From: Lonicera japonica
Taxonomy: Eukaryota; Streptophyta; Magnoliopsida; Dipsacales; Caprifoliaceae
Length of the DNA: 64,000 nucleotides
Assembly: GCA_021464415.1 (NCBI GenBank)
Contig: CM038467.1
Location: 27,521,248-27,585,247, forward strand
Direction of reading: 5' to 3'
Shown: one piece after another, positions 48,246 through 59,710 of the stretch
How positions within the stretch are numbered: the stretch's first letter is position 1
How the letters are laid out: each line of letters begins with the position of its first letter
Position numbers and translations under genes: made by a program
Notes under the pieces: generated by a model
Databases searched by the model: none
Seen by the model: the letters and a program-made list of their open reading frames with translations, nothing else
Told to the model about the DNA's origin: nothing

Positions 48246-49423
48246 TTTTGTATAATTGTTAAGAGGAAGAAAGAAAAGCAAGGGCCCAAGATCTCAAAGG
48301 AATTTAGGTATCTTTCCATTAACTAGATTCATTGAATTCTCCTTTACTGGTCCCCTTTACTACACATTAGTGTCATCGACTGATCATGGGAAAGAACTAT
48401 TCACATCTCCTTTGGATGACACAAGAAAAAAAAGAAAGGAACAAGAATAATATGTATGGGTAATGGGGTAAAGTGGGATGGAGACAGGGCTAGGATTGAG
48501 AAATTATAGAAAGATAATATATATACATACACAGTCAGGATCAGGCATGAAATGGCCTTTAGTAACGAAATTTCATCGTTGAAAAATATTGTTAAAGATC
48601 GGTCCATACTAAATATCCTCCCTATATATATATAGATGTATAATACAAGTATTTTCACATTTTTGGATAGTGAGAATATGTTAGTCCTGACGTTTTGATA
48701 GTTCGTATACGAGAGTTACCATGACTAAAAGCCGTGACAGGTATAAATCAGAAATTTTCTTTTTTATTATTATAAAAGAATTCCAATAGAAATTACTCAA
48801 ATTCTTGACTCTACCACTTAATGTCCACAGGGTGCGGTGGGGTGGTGTTTTACCTTCATAGGTAGCTAAGTATGGTGATGGGTGTTCATGGAATGGAACA
48901 TAATGAAAGCCCCTATCAACTAAAGTCAAAAAAAGAAGTGATTGTGTGTTTGTAAAATCTACCAAGGAAAGTTGCCCCCATGTTGTTGTTCTTTTGTGAA
49001 ATTGTTCATTTGACTTTACTAGGGGACATGTATGAGACATGTTGCAAAGTTTTGGAGCTAGGCCCCCACCCCTTCCCCTTTCAAAATCCCAAAATCACTA
49101 ATAAGAGCAACGACCTAAAGAATTCTCATCACAATGTTGTCTAAAAGACCAGCGAAGTGTGGTCCCTCCTCCCTCCATGCATATAAGAAACAATACTTTT
49201 TGATGGCATCAAATGTCTATGTATCCTTCTAGTCATGAACTTGATGGATAGTGTTATATGCATATAGATATATAGGGAGGGTGTACTTACATTATTGGCA
49301 TGAGGGAATACTATGTGCATTTTGAAATATTCTTTCATGAAAAGATTATGTATGACAAATGAAATTTGCTTGAAAATTTTGGCTTATTTTTCATTTTGGA
49401 ATCAACACTAAACCCCCCCCCCC

Positions 49424-49454
<31 letters not shown>

Positions 49455-51151
49455 ACCCCACCCTAACACCACCAAAAAAAATAAAAAATTATACTTATCT
49501 CGATATTTTCATAATCACTAGACTTTTATTCCTTGTTTTGGAGAATCTCAAAGAATTACATCGAAATAGGGGTAAATCAAAGAATCACTTTTGAAGAGTT
49601 TAAATATTGCTATCCTTTTTACATAATTCTTTAAGACACCCACAAATGCAGATGCCAAAGTGTAATGATTATGAAGCCGGGGAGGTAAATATAATATTGC
49701 ATTTAAAATGGCACCCAAAAAAAGAATATGATTTTTGATAGTGGTTCTATTGCCCAAGAGCAATACACAACTGTAAAAGGCTAAAAGCATATTGTACAAC
49801 TTTTTATGGCAATAATGTGCTCTAAGAAAGTCATAATTGCTTTAAGTATGGCATTCTTATTAACTAAAAGATTAGTTCTTTATAGCGTAGAAATATTGTT
49901 CCAAAGACTTCAAATAAAACAACTATTCATCATCTCTCTATCCCGCTCAAACCATTGCAACCTAAATCTCTCCAAACTCGTTATCCTTTTGTTTTCTCTA
50001 CCACACCAGTCACGTCTCTCTATATATATCGACACTGCTACCAACATGGCTTCTTCACATTGTTGCATTTTCGCAACAAGGAAAAGTGTAACCCAAATTA
50101 ATTTTTAGTCTCTAAGACGATTATTGCAAATATTTATATATGGTATGATTTAACATTTTCAAAAGTCTTTAATACTTGTATGAAGATATTCTTTCACTTG
50201 GTCTCTTTCACCCTTAATTCTTCCAGGAAAACTAAAATTATGTAGAAGTGAGTGTTTTTCAGTTAGGTGCATGTTAATTTCTGTTTAGGTTTAAAATTTA
50301 ATGATAAATTTTAACATACTTATGGTTATGGCTTTGTTGTGACATAATTTAGGTCGAAATTTTGAAATGAAGGTAATTCTATAGAGAAATTTAGAAAAGT
50401 TACAGGAATTTGCAGTTTCGTTGTAGAATTTAGTTTGAGATTCTTTTGAGAGGGATAGCATGAAACGAAACAAATTCAACACGGAAACCTGAATCCCCAT
50501 GCCCCTGTATCCCCAGAAAATGATGAGAAGGAAAGAAATTTGGCCCTTCAAGCAGATTTCTATGTCTACTTCTACATTATGAACCCCGGAAACCAAATCC
50601 ACACTAATTAAATGAAATTCTTTACACGCTTGAAAAAGAAGGATAACTTCATCATTCTGTACAAATGTGCTTTGTTTCCCCCCTATCATCCGGGGTGTGT
50701 GGCAGATAAACAACTAAATTGGCACCCCCAAAACCAAACGTTTTAAAAATGGATTGAGGCTTACACCTAGAGGCCAGCGTTGAGGTGAGGCCAGAGAAAA
50801 TAGCCTTGAAGATCAAGCATCACTGGGTGCGTGTATACGTACTATTAAATATGACTAGTAGTATACTACTATGTATATATGAATATATATCATACTTATC
50901 TGCTTTATTATTTTAGAAGCAGAAGTTGGAAAAAAAGGGCCACTAACTAAGCTGGAAACATTTCAGAAGCCGAAGATAAGAACAAAGAATGATCGGTAAA
51001 AGATACCATTAAATAAGTGTAATTAGAAATTAACAGGTATAGTTAGATTCATCCAAATCCTAAGTTATAATAAAATCCTAGCATCAGTGCTAATATTATA
51101 ACATAATACAGAACAGGGGAAGAGGAGAATAATACCAATTTCAACTAATCT
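48246..51151. other. Intergenic between NPF and SPF30 genes
   Basis: No supported gene is seen. It holds a 28-base poly-C run joined to (CA)n (49413-49456) and transposon-like phrases around 48555-48610 (ACGAAATTTCATCGTTGAAA). The longest open frames, 48681-49040 and 50291-50713 (both minus), have no recognised similarity. Sequence just right of 51000 should include the SPF30 3' UTR. Confidence 0.5.
49413..49456. repeat. Poly-C run (28 C) followed by (CA)n
   Basis: Twenty-eight cytosines pass directly into a CA dinucleotide tract and then CCCCACCC. It is low complexity and prone to length variation. Confidence 0.9.
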
Positions 51152-54100
51152 CTATTCATCGGTAGCATCAGCAGAGTTTGATCCACCTCCCTTGAGATGC
51201 AAGTGTTTTTCCCTCTTCTGAAACTCCGTCAAACCTTTCCCACTTCCCGTCACCCCTACTTTCCCAAATGGATCGTCTGGTGACTTGAATATACTTTCCC
51301 TCTTCCTCCCCGAGAAGAACCCAATCTGTTGAAAAAGGTAAAACCTCTTTTTAGATGCTCGTGAAATTAAAAACTCCTCCCGTCCCTAATTAAGAGTCTA
51401 TGTTTGACTTTCACATATTTTAAGAATGCACTAATTTCATCACAACAATGGTTTACAACAAAACTTTTATCCGATCCTGAGTATTGGTACGTTGATTATG
51501 TCCTTAAAAGGAAAATGGACCCTCAATTAGGGACATCACCCAAAAAAAAAATTGCACTCTTAGTTTGGGACAGAGGGAGTGTACAGCCAGTAAGTAGTCT
51601 ATAAGGGCCAGTGATTTTGCTGTTAAAGGGAACATGACTAACAAAGTCTACCACAAGTGCAAAAATGACTAAAAAAGCATAGGATACCTTCTTAGCCCGG
51701 CCTTTGGTGGTTTGGAATTGCTGCCAAGCATTCTGCCTCTTGTTCTGTGTCACCTCAAGTTGCTCCATCCTCATCTTTGACTTAAATGCATGTATCTTCT
51801 TACGTTTGGCCGCTTTCTGTAATTATATTTGGTTAAAAGATAATTAAGAATCTAGCATAGAAATATCAAGGACTGGAGGTTAAAGAAATCAAATTGACCC
51901 ATCAAAAGTTAAAACAAGTATTAAAACAAGAATATTAAGCCATGATAATATTAAGTTTAGGAAGATGAGTATTAAAAATAAAGGATAACGAGATTAAGGA
52001 AGCTGAGAACAATCAATGGAAAGTTGGAAAGAATTAGCAAATAAATGCTTCTGATGAAAATGTGTTGGAAAATGATTGAAAACACTACTAAATTTATGAG
52101 AAGCTGGAAAAAGAGCCTGCTCTGGTGAGATGGTCTATTACATTTTCTGTTTCTCCATGGAATCAAATCCTTGGGGCGATGGGTATGAAAAGCTTTCCTT
52201 GGAAAAAGAGAAAAAATTAAGAACATCCTACCAAATCACTCATCTATTTTTCCAACTTCTCATAAATTTAGTATTGTTTTCTCAACCCTTTTATCAAACA
52301 GAACAACTTAGTTGTCTGAGAAATAGAAAAAAGAGATGAGTGATTTGGAGGGATGTTCTCCATCCTTTTTCTCTTTTTTCATGGAACATTTGAGAAAGTA
52401 ATAGAAAATCTCACCAAATCACTCGTCTCTTTTTCCAACTTTTCATAAATTTAGTAGTGATTTCCACCATTTTCAACTTCTTTTTATCAGATACCCAAAG
52501 ATACAATATTTTCCCATGATTAGGTTGCCATAACAGAAACTACAAAACTGGACTTGGAATTAAAACAAAAAAAGAAATTGACACCCCAAATCGGAGAAAT
52601 TGATGAAAGCTCACTCTTAATTTTCTCAGAGGTCAAAGCCTATCATCATCAACCACATTTCATCGCAACAATTGGCTCCTGGAATTTAAACCATGGTTAT
52701 ATTTGGCAACCAAATTTACCAACCCCCCAGCACAGGTGGGGGTGGTCATCATTATACCAACGTATGATTTCATTTGACAAATACCAAGCTGAAAATAGAT
52801 GATTGCTTTGTTTAAAAAAAAAAAAAACGTGTATGTATATGCCAGTTAAAAATGACAAGAATATGTAGGTAAAATGTACCACATCTTCGAGGTCAGCAGG
52901 TTCAATACGAAGCTTCACCGGTAAACTACGTGAGTGGAAATCAGAGTCAGCAGCAGCAGCTTTTGCAATCTTACGTTTAAGAGCTTGCCTAGTAGCCTCG
53001 GCTTCCTTTTCAGCCTCCAGAAGAGCATCAACGGCACCTTCTCTTATTGGCCTAACATTAGCAGGATCAACCTAGAAATAGTGATAGACAGTGACATTTA
53101 TGACATTTACAAACAAATAAACAAAGGAAAAAATAACAAACTGCAAATTAAAATGCATAAGCAAGGGCAGTTAGAGCAAAAGGTGAAAAATTGTTTTCAC
53201 TTGTGCAGCATTAAACTTTGTTCACTATATTGTTTAAAACCACATAACTATTGTTTGTTATTATTTGAAATTTTACACAAATAAAAAATATACCAGAAAT
53301 AGGAGAAAACACTTTTCAGTTCTCACCAGTTCATTTTCACCTAGTTTTGCAACCTACCTTCTTTCTCAAATATACGATCAGAAGAAAATTACACTTCAAC
53401 CTATCTAAGTAGCACTAAAAGTTTTTAAATTTCAGCTTAAGTAGATTTATGAGCTTAACATGCCGAGGATAAAGCTCAGACCGTTGGTAATGCAACAACA
53501 CATGCAGGAAGAGCTTGAGATCAGGTCTGCTAAGTAATTAGTCATGCAAGCCTGAGTATCTCAAGAGTTAAATCCTATTAACTCGACATAATTTAGTCCT
53601 ATAGTAATGATGGAGTTAATTGAACTCTTCCAATGTCTATCATGTCCAAGATATTATACTATTATAGGGTGGATATTGGCTTTCTTTTTTTAATCTTAGA
53701 ATCCTAGTTCGCTTGAAACAATGATACTTCTTATACTAGTGATGTTATAAATGGAAATATAAATAATATTTAGCATATCCTCCTCTATGTAATAATGATA
53801 CTTCTTATACTAGTGATGTTGTAAATGGAAATATAAATAATATTTAACATATCCTCCTCTTTGTATCCATATGACCATATCCTATTTTTATGATTAAACA
53901 AAGTCATGTCCCCGTACTCGTAGTGCATCAAAGAGAGATTATGCATGACTCAAGAGTGCTGCAACATGAATCATACCTCTTCCTTATTGCCCCATCCATC
54001 GTAATGCACAAAATACCCATTTGGTGTATGTGCCTCAATAGTAGCATTGTACCTGAACGCTCAACTAAATCAAATATAGAAAAGAAAAGCATGGGCAAAA

Positions 54101-54239
54101 AAATGAAAAGGGAAAAAACAATTGAGAAAATGAATATCTCCACTAAAATAACGTACCATTCTCCATCGTCGCTCCAAACAGCTTGAACTTTAGTGCCAAC
54201 AGGAAGCTTGTCAGAATAATCAGACATTATGCTTGATTC
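51152..54239 (-). CDS. SPF30: SPF30 / SMN-related splicing factor 30, C-terminal exons (5' end not in view)
   Basis: Minus-strand exons are 54157-54239, 53977-54052, 52880-53071, 51688-51816 and 51152-51325 (stop TAG 51152-51154). GT-AG junctions and phases join into about 217 codons. The first two exons and the start of the third form a Tudor domain (LPVGTKVQAVWSDDGEWY ... NGYFVHYDGWGNKEE). Next come basic helical sequence (ATRQALKRKIAKAAAADSDF), the conserved MRMEQLEVTQNKRQNAWQQF, then FFSGRKRESIFKSPDDPFGK and a C-terminus with KGLTEFQKREKHLHLK. The family protein joins the spliceosome and helps tri-snRNP assembly; its Tudor domain binds symmetrically dimethylated arginines of Sm proteins. 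The N-terminal exons, about 80-90 residues in plant relatives, were not found up to the right edge. Downstream, the visible first exon is preceded on its 5' side by transposons. Confidence 0.9.
51374..51579. mobile_element. Stowaway-like MITE in the last SPF30 intron
   Basis: The ends CTCCTCCCGTCCCTAATTAA and the inverse ACTCTTAGTTTGGGACAGAG (then GGAG) match Stowaway termini. The flanking TA duplication is no longer intact. It fills most of the intron 51326-51687. Confidence 0.75.
52060..52500. mobile_element. MITE-family repeats in an SPF30 intron
   Basis: CCAAATCACTCATCTATTTT then CATAAATTTAGTA occurs near 52230 and again near 52414. The inverse (ACTACTAAATTTATGAGAAG) lies at about 52085. 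The inverse reading gives the AGTTGGAAAAAGAGATGAGTGATTTGG-type core of the TTTGATAAC-end family, so this is a compound of two or three copies in intron 51817-52879. Confidence 0.5.
53721..53870. repeat. 84 bp tandem duplication in an SPF30 intron
   Basis: ATGATACTTCTTATACTAGT starts at 53721 and 53805. Each is followed by GATGTT(A/G)TAAATGGAAATA and CATATCCTCCTCT. Two copies with very few differences, inside intron 53072-53976. Confidence 0.9.
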
Positions 54240-54698
54240 CTGATTGGTAACATGAGTAAAAAATGAGAGAGAAAGAGAGAGAGGCAGGTTCCTCATTTAT
54301 ATGTTAGGTATTTCTACTATAAATAAAAAGGGAAAAGGAAAATCTGCCCAAACTCAAAAGTGCAATTCTACATTACCCTCAACTTCCTTGCCAAGGAAGG
54401 TTTAGGAAACAGGAAAAGAAAGAAACAAAATGTTATTAGTACTTCCACCAAAAGTTGTTGAAGCACCACAACCTCTAAATGAGATGCAAGTGTCGAAACG
54501 GGATTGATATAAAAGAACTACAGATCTAACGGATTAATATTATTTCTATTATTTGCATAAGGTACCTTAATGACCCTCAATTTTTTAAATTTTTTTTTAC
54601 AATGACCTCAAATTGAATTGCTGAGAAAAGTATCAAATTGATGAATCCAAATTAAAATGCCAAAAACTGACTATTCAATAACACGCGGAGCCAACGAG
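54240..54698 (-). other. Presumed SPF30 intron sequence upstream of the first visible exon
   Basis: AT-rich sequence with the splice acceptor TCAG at 54240-54243 on the minus strand. No further SPF30 exon is recognised before the hAT-like element. Confidence 0.5.
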
Positions 54699-54733
54699 CA
54701 GTGTTCTAAAAATAAGGCCTAGGTGGCGCCTAG

Positions 54734-54913
54734 TGTTGTAAGTGCTACTTATGTAGATATGTGGCTAGTCTAGTATTATTGTATATTATAGGGACCATTC
54801 TGTAATTATCAATATTCTTTGTTATATAAATAGAATGAGATGGGAACTAGGTCAAGACTAGTTCACCAAATCCTACAACATTGTTCTCCCTTTCTTCTCT
54901 CTATACTCTAACA
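54734..54913 (+). repeat. Copia 5' LTR
   Basis: A 180 bp LTR beginning TGTTG and ending AACA. It contains a TATA-like TTATATAAATAG at about 54831 that should drive the element transcript. Confidence 0.95.
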
Positions 54914-54925
54914 TGGTATCAGAGG
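54914..54925 (+). other. Copia primer-binding site
   Basis: TGGTATCAGAGG directly abuts the 5' LTR. It matches the complement of the 3' end of plant initiator methionine tRNA, except for the last base. Confidence 0.9.
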
Positions 54926-55223
54926 CTTAGAGGAAAGTAATCCTTCCACAAAGTTAATACTTTCACGACTACGCGGATCCAGTTCGTGTTTCAATCTGTT
55001 TTTCTGCGATTTCGCCCTAGTTCGTGCTTCACCTCAGTTCGTGCTTCTAGATCTGGTATGCGTACTATCTGACTTGTGTAAGTCTTAATCTTTTGGGGTG
55101 TGTGTACACCTGTGTTTGTTTGTTGGTGAAGTATTCATCAGTAGGTATTTGAAAAGTGTTTCTCTATAGTAGTTGGTTGTTGCTTGACTTGTGTCAACGT
55201 AAGCCCTCTAGCTGTTTGATAGA

Positions 55224-55889
55224 ATGCCTGAATCAAATATGTCTGAGGAAACCCTAAGCTCTTTGAGTCAAGTGACTACGAAATTTAGGGGTCCAACCGA
55301 ATTCAACCCTGGGCATTGCATCACCACAGTTAAGTTGAACGATCATAACTACCTTGAATGGTCTCAATCTGCCTTGATTAGTCTGACAGGTCAAAGAGTG
55401 ATTGATCATGTTAAAGGAACTGTTACCATTCCTGCCGAGGGAGATCCCAAACGTGCCGAGTGGCGGGGTGACAATGCCTATGTCAAAGGATTGATTCTCA
55501 GATTGATGGAGCCGGAGATAAGCAGGGGGTTCCTATTTGCTGAAACTGTGAAGAAATTGTGGGATGCTATTAAAGATACATATTCATCTGCTGGAAACTT
55601 TTCTAGGCTATATGAGCTTCAACAGGAAATTGCCCACTTTAAGCAAGAAAATCAGTCCCTCTCTGCATACTACCAGGCCTTACGGGCTAAATGGGACGAG
55701 TCTGATCATTACAAGGACTTCTTTCCTACAAACACAGCCGATGCTAAAGCGTTTAAAGCCTTTGTGGAGAGGACCAGAATTTTTCAGTTCTTGGGAGGAC
55801 TGAATCCTCAATATGAAAATGCTCGAGTACAAGTGTTGGGTCGATATCCAGTTCCGACTACTATTAAAGAGGTATTTAACTACATCTAA
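55224..55889 (+). pseudogene. gag: Copia gag, N-terminal part, ending at an in-frame stop
   Basis: A 221-codon frame with the plant Copia gag layout: an N-terminal segment with LNDHNYLEWSQSALISL, then the UBN2-type gag region (LYELQQEIAHFKQENQSL, YYQALRAKWDES, FLGGLNPQYENARVQVLG). The protein would form virus-like particles that package the element RNA. The frame stops at TAA 55887-55889 but continues in the same frame immediately afterwards into the nucleocapsid, so the stop is probably a point change at a glutamine codon. Confidence 0.85.
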
Positions 55890-56609
55890 AGTGAAGAAAG
55901 CAGGAGGAAGGCCATGAACCCTAGGGTAAAAGTTGCTACACCATTCTCAGAAAGGGTTGCTCTTGTCTCACAAAGGGGGCGATTCGATGATAAAAGCCAC
56001 CTAGTGTGTACTCATTGTGAACGTCCACGCCACACTAAGGAAACTTGCTGGAATTTGCATCCACATCTCTGTCCGGCTAATTTTGACAAGAAACAAGTGG
56101 CTGGAAAATCCAAGCAAGCTTCTTCTCGTCCTCCACCTAAGGCCAATAATGCTTCTGCCACTACTGTTGATGCTCCTGGCCTCCCACCTGGAATAGATAT
56201 GGAGCAGATATGCCGAATGGTTGCAGCTGCATACCAGAACGCTTCCGCATCTTCTTCAGCATCACAACCAGTCCAGTCAGGTACTAATCCCTCGGCACAT
56301 CATGCTTCCACATCTTCTGATGGAAGAACCTGGATTATTGATTCAGGTGCTAGCGATCATATGACTGGTATGGCTTCTGATTTCTCCTCATACACTTTAT
56401 ACTCGGGTAGGGAAAAAATTACTCTTGCAGATGGCTCTTTATCCTCCATTGCGGGGAAAGGAAACGTTCATATCTCAGATAATCTTACATTATCCTCTGC
56501 TCTTCATGTTCCCAACCTTAGCACACCTCTTTTGTCTGTTAGTTCCATTACAAAAGATTTGAATTGTAGTGTGACCTTCTTTCCTCTCATTGTGTCTTTC
56601 AGGACTTGA
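55890..56609 (+). pseudogene. Copia nucleocapsid and protease segment
   Basis: In frame with gag after the stop. Counting from the Met at 55914, residues 32-45 (CTHCERPRHTKETC) form a CX2CX4HX4C zinc knuckle that binds RNA. Residues 143-147 (DSGAS) are the active site of the aspartic protease that would process the polyprotein. Between them lies a Ser/Pro/Ala-rich linker. The frame ends at TGA 56607-56609 because of a single-base shift near 56580; the next pol frame begins at about the same place. Confidence 0.85.
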
Positions 56610-58153
56610 AGACGAAGAAGACGATTGGAAGTGGGCGTGAAGACAATGGATTGTATTTGATGGATTCTCGGGTCAAAGCCGTTTTTGGTGCTACCAAGTC
56701 TAGTGTAGCAAATAGTGGTGTCAATAAAGATCTGTTAATGCGATGGCATAATAGATTAGGTCATATTCCTGTTTCCGTTTTAAAGCATGTGCTTCCTCAG
56801 TTTTCTAGTGTAGGTTTTTTTGAGTTAAATTGTGAACCGTGTGTTCTTGCAAAACATTATCGTGTATCTTATCCTATTAGTATTAATAAAAGTACTGCCC
56901 CTTTGCAACTTGTTCATGCAGACGTGTGGGGTCCCGAAAAAACTACTTCCTTACTTGGTTTTCGATATTTTATTGTGTTTGTTGATGACTTTAGTCGCTA
57001 TACGTGGCTATATCTTCTAAAAACAAAGGATGAAGTACAGTCAGTCTTTCAGGTGTTTCATAAAATGGTGTGTACTCAGTTTGATCGTCCTTTAAAAGTT
57101 CTTCGATCTGATAATGGGGGGGAATTTATGTCTAATAGCCTTGCCACCTTTTTTTATGATCATGGGATACTTCATCAAACCTCGTGTGCTGATACCCCAC
57201 AACAAAACGGGGTAGCTGAGAGAAAGCACCGTCATATTATAGAAGTGAGTCGTTCCCTTCTTATTGGTATGGGGGTCCCAAAATCGTATTGGGCTGATGC
57301 TGTCCTAACAGCTACTTTTCTTGTCAATCGAATGCCATCTAAGGTTCTTAACCTTGAGTTTCCCACCTCTGTTTTGTATGGTCATACATCGGTCTTCCCT
57401 ATCCCTCCAAAAGTATTTGGTTGTATTTGTTATGTTCATATCCACCATAGAAAAGACAAAATGGATCCGAAAGCAATCCCTTGCATTTTCCTCGGGTATT
57501 CAGCTACTCAAAAGGGCTATCGTTGCTATGATCCTGGTTCTCGTCGTCGTTTTGTCTCTCGGGATGTCACCTTCTTTGAATCAATTCCGTACTTCACCAC
57601 TACCAGGTATTCTCTACAGGGGGAGAGTGCTGATTTACAGGAAATTCCATTGCCTGTTCCTGTTACAGGTGTAGAGACGCCTGTTACTGTTCCGTCTGTC
57701 ACCGTTTCTCCTCAGGGGGAGAGCTGCCTTATTACTGTTCCCACTCCTCAAATGGAGCATCAGCCTCTAAAAGTATACACGAGACGAGAAAAACAATCTA
57801 TTGTCTCTCCCCACGACCAAGAAGTATCCTCTTCTCCAGGTAATCCCTCTCTTGATCTTGATGTTCCTATTGCCATTCGTAAAGGAACACGTACTTGCGC
57901 TAAATATCCTATATCCCACTTTGTATCGTATGACAAATTATCACATTCCTATCAAGCTTTTACGTCATCTGTTTCCTCTGTATCTGTCCCTTCTAAAGTT
58001 TCAGATGCCCTTAAACAAACTCAGTGGAAAGAAGCAATGCTTGAGGAAATGAAAGCTCTTGAAAAGAATGGTACTTGGGATATTGTTCAGTTGCCAAAAG
58101 AAAAAAAAACCAGTTGGCTGCAAATGGGTATATACGATGAAGTATCGAGCTGA
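56606..58153 (+). pseudogene. Copia integrase segment
   Basis: A 515-codon frame with the integrase zinc-binding HHCC motif (His48, His53, Cys76, Cys79) and the DDE catalytic triad (Asp106 in HADVWG, Asp169 in RSDNGGEF and Glu205 in NGVAERKH, with 35 residues between the last two). This is followed by the GKGY-like C-terminal region and a variable linker leading to reverse transcriptase. Integrase would insert the cDNA and make the 5 bp target duplication seen here. The frame is lost in an A-rich run near 58098-58110. Confidence 0.9.
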
Positions 58154-59503
58154 TGGGACAATTGAGAGGTACAAAGCCCGTTTAGTTGCAAAAGGTTATA
58201 CTCAGACTCATGGAATTGATTACCAGGAGACATTTGCGCCTGTTGCAAAAATGAACTCCATACGTGTTCTCATTTCATTGGCAGCAAATTTATCTTGGCC
58301 GTTATTTAAGCTTGATGTGAAGAATGCTTTCCTTCATGGGATTTGCATGAAGAGGTGTATATGACCATGCCTCCGGGAATTAAACTTGCCGATGATCAGA
58401 ATTTGGTGTGCAAGCTAAAAAAGGCTCTATATGGGCTTAAGCAATCGCCTCGAGCCTGGTTTGAAAGGTTCAGTTCAGCCATGAAAAGGGGAGAATACAA
58501 ACAGAGTCAAGCAGATCATACTCTCTTTGTCAAAAGGTGCAATGATCGAACTACAGCTCTTATTGTGTATGTGGATGATATTGTGGTCACGGGAGATGAT
58601 CCGGAAGAAATATATCGGTTGAAGAAATTCTTGGGCACAGAATTCGAGACTAAGGATCTCGGATCTCTGAGATACTTTCTTGGCATTGAGGTGTGCAGAT
58701 CTAAGAGAGGAGTGTTTATCTCTCAAAGAAAGTATGTTATTGACATGTTAACCGAAACAGGCAAGCTCGGTGCTAAACCTGCAAAGACTCCGATTAACCA
58801 AAATCACAAGCTTAATGAGGAGGATGGTGAGCTATTAGAAGATATTGGGAGATTTCAGCGATTAGTGGGGAGATTGATATATCTCTCACTTACACGGCCA
58901 GATATTTCATATGTTGTCAGTGTAATTAGTCAGTTTATGCATGCTCCCCGTTCCCCTCACCTTGAGGCAGCATATCAAATCTTGTGTTATCTTAAGGGTT
59001 CTCCTGGGAAGGGAATTCTATTTGGTTGCCATGGTCATTTGCGGGTTGAAGCCTACACCGATGCTGATTGGGCAGGGTCAGTTATAGACAGGTGATCTAC
59101 ATCGGGGTATTGTACCTTTGTTGGTGGGAATCTTGTGTCTTGGCGTAGCAAGAAACAGTCGGTAGTCGCCAGATCTAGTGCCAAGGCTGAGTTCAAATCT
59201 ATGGCACTTGGAGTTTGTGAGTTAATGTGGTTACGAACTATGCTCGCCGAGTTGGGGCACCCAGTGCATGAGCCAATGAGCTTATATTGTGACAACAAGG
59301 CGGCAATCAGTATCGCCCACAATCCAGTCCAACACGATAGGACAAAGCATGTTGAAGTCGACCGACACTTTATCAAAGAAAAAATTAACATTGGATTGAT
59401 TTGTACTCCTTACGTTAATACTCGTAACCAGTTAGCTGATGTGTTAACCAAGGGGGTGAACAAGGTTTCTTTACAAACTATATTAGGCAGCTGGGTATGT
59501 TAG
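58059..59503 (+). pseudogene. Copia reverse transcriptase and RNase H segments, frameshifted
   Basis: Three pieces: 58059-58364 (RT N-terminus: [42 protein letters not shown]), 58343-59095 (RT palm with catalytic YVDD and GLKQSPRAWFERF, then connection) and 59135-59503 (RNase H end: SRSSAKAEFKSMA-like, DNKAAISIAHNP, RTKHVEVDRHFIKEK). Breaks are a one-base loss at about 58336-58342, an in-frame TGA at 59093-59095 where relatives have Arg, and a further shift near 59487 just before the C-terminus. RT copies the element RNA into DNA and RNase H removes the RNA. As it stands it cannot make a full polyprotein. Confidence 0.9.
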
Positions 59504-59521
59504 ATATTTTCGTACCAGCTT

Positions 59522-59530
59522 GAGGGGGAG
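59522..59530 (+). other. Copia polypurine tract
   Basis: GAGGGGGAG immediately before the 3' LTR, the expected plus-strand primer. Confidence 0.9.
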
Positions 59531-59710
59531 TGTTGTAAGTGCTACTTACGTAGATATGTGGCTAGTCTAGTATTATTGTATATTATAGGGACCATTCTGT
59601 AATTATCAATACTCTTTGTTATATAAATAGAATGAGATGGGAACTAGGTCAAGACTAGTTCACCAAATCCTACAACATTGTTCTCCCTTTCTTCTCTCTA
59701 TACTCTAACA
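59531..59710 (+). repeat. Copia 3' LTR
   Basis: A 180 bp LTR that differs from the 5' LTR at two positions, both C/T transitions. Confidence 0.95.

Larger units (their letters stand above)
54734..59710 (+). mobile_element. Ty1/Copia LTR retrotransposon, full length but defective
   Basis: LTRs of 180 bp at each end (TGTTGTAAGT to ACTCTAACA), a perfect 5 bp TSD CCTAG (54729-54733 and 59711-59715), a primer-binding site complementary to initiator Met-tRNA, a polypurine tract and a gag-pol region in the Copia order (gag, protease, integrase, reverse transcriptase, RNase H). The two LTRs differ at only two positions (54752 T versus 59549 C, and TATTC versus TACTC further on), which indicates a recent insertion. 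The reading frame is nevertheless broken by two in-frame stops and at least four frameshifts. The short LTRs suggest an Ale/Retrofit-like lineage, but that needs a tree. Confidence 0.95.

Noticed and set aside
48681..49040. 119-codon minus-strand frame
   Set aside because: No similarity, ordinary intergenic composition and no supporting signals.
50291..50713. 140-codon minus-strand frame between the NPF and SPF30 genes
   Set aside because: No recognised domain, no splice or promoter context; kept only as unassigned intergenic sequence.
58475..58726. Antisense frames over the Copia and LINE coding regions
   Set aside because: They are shadows of the reverse transcriptase reading frames on the other strand.
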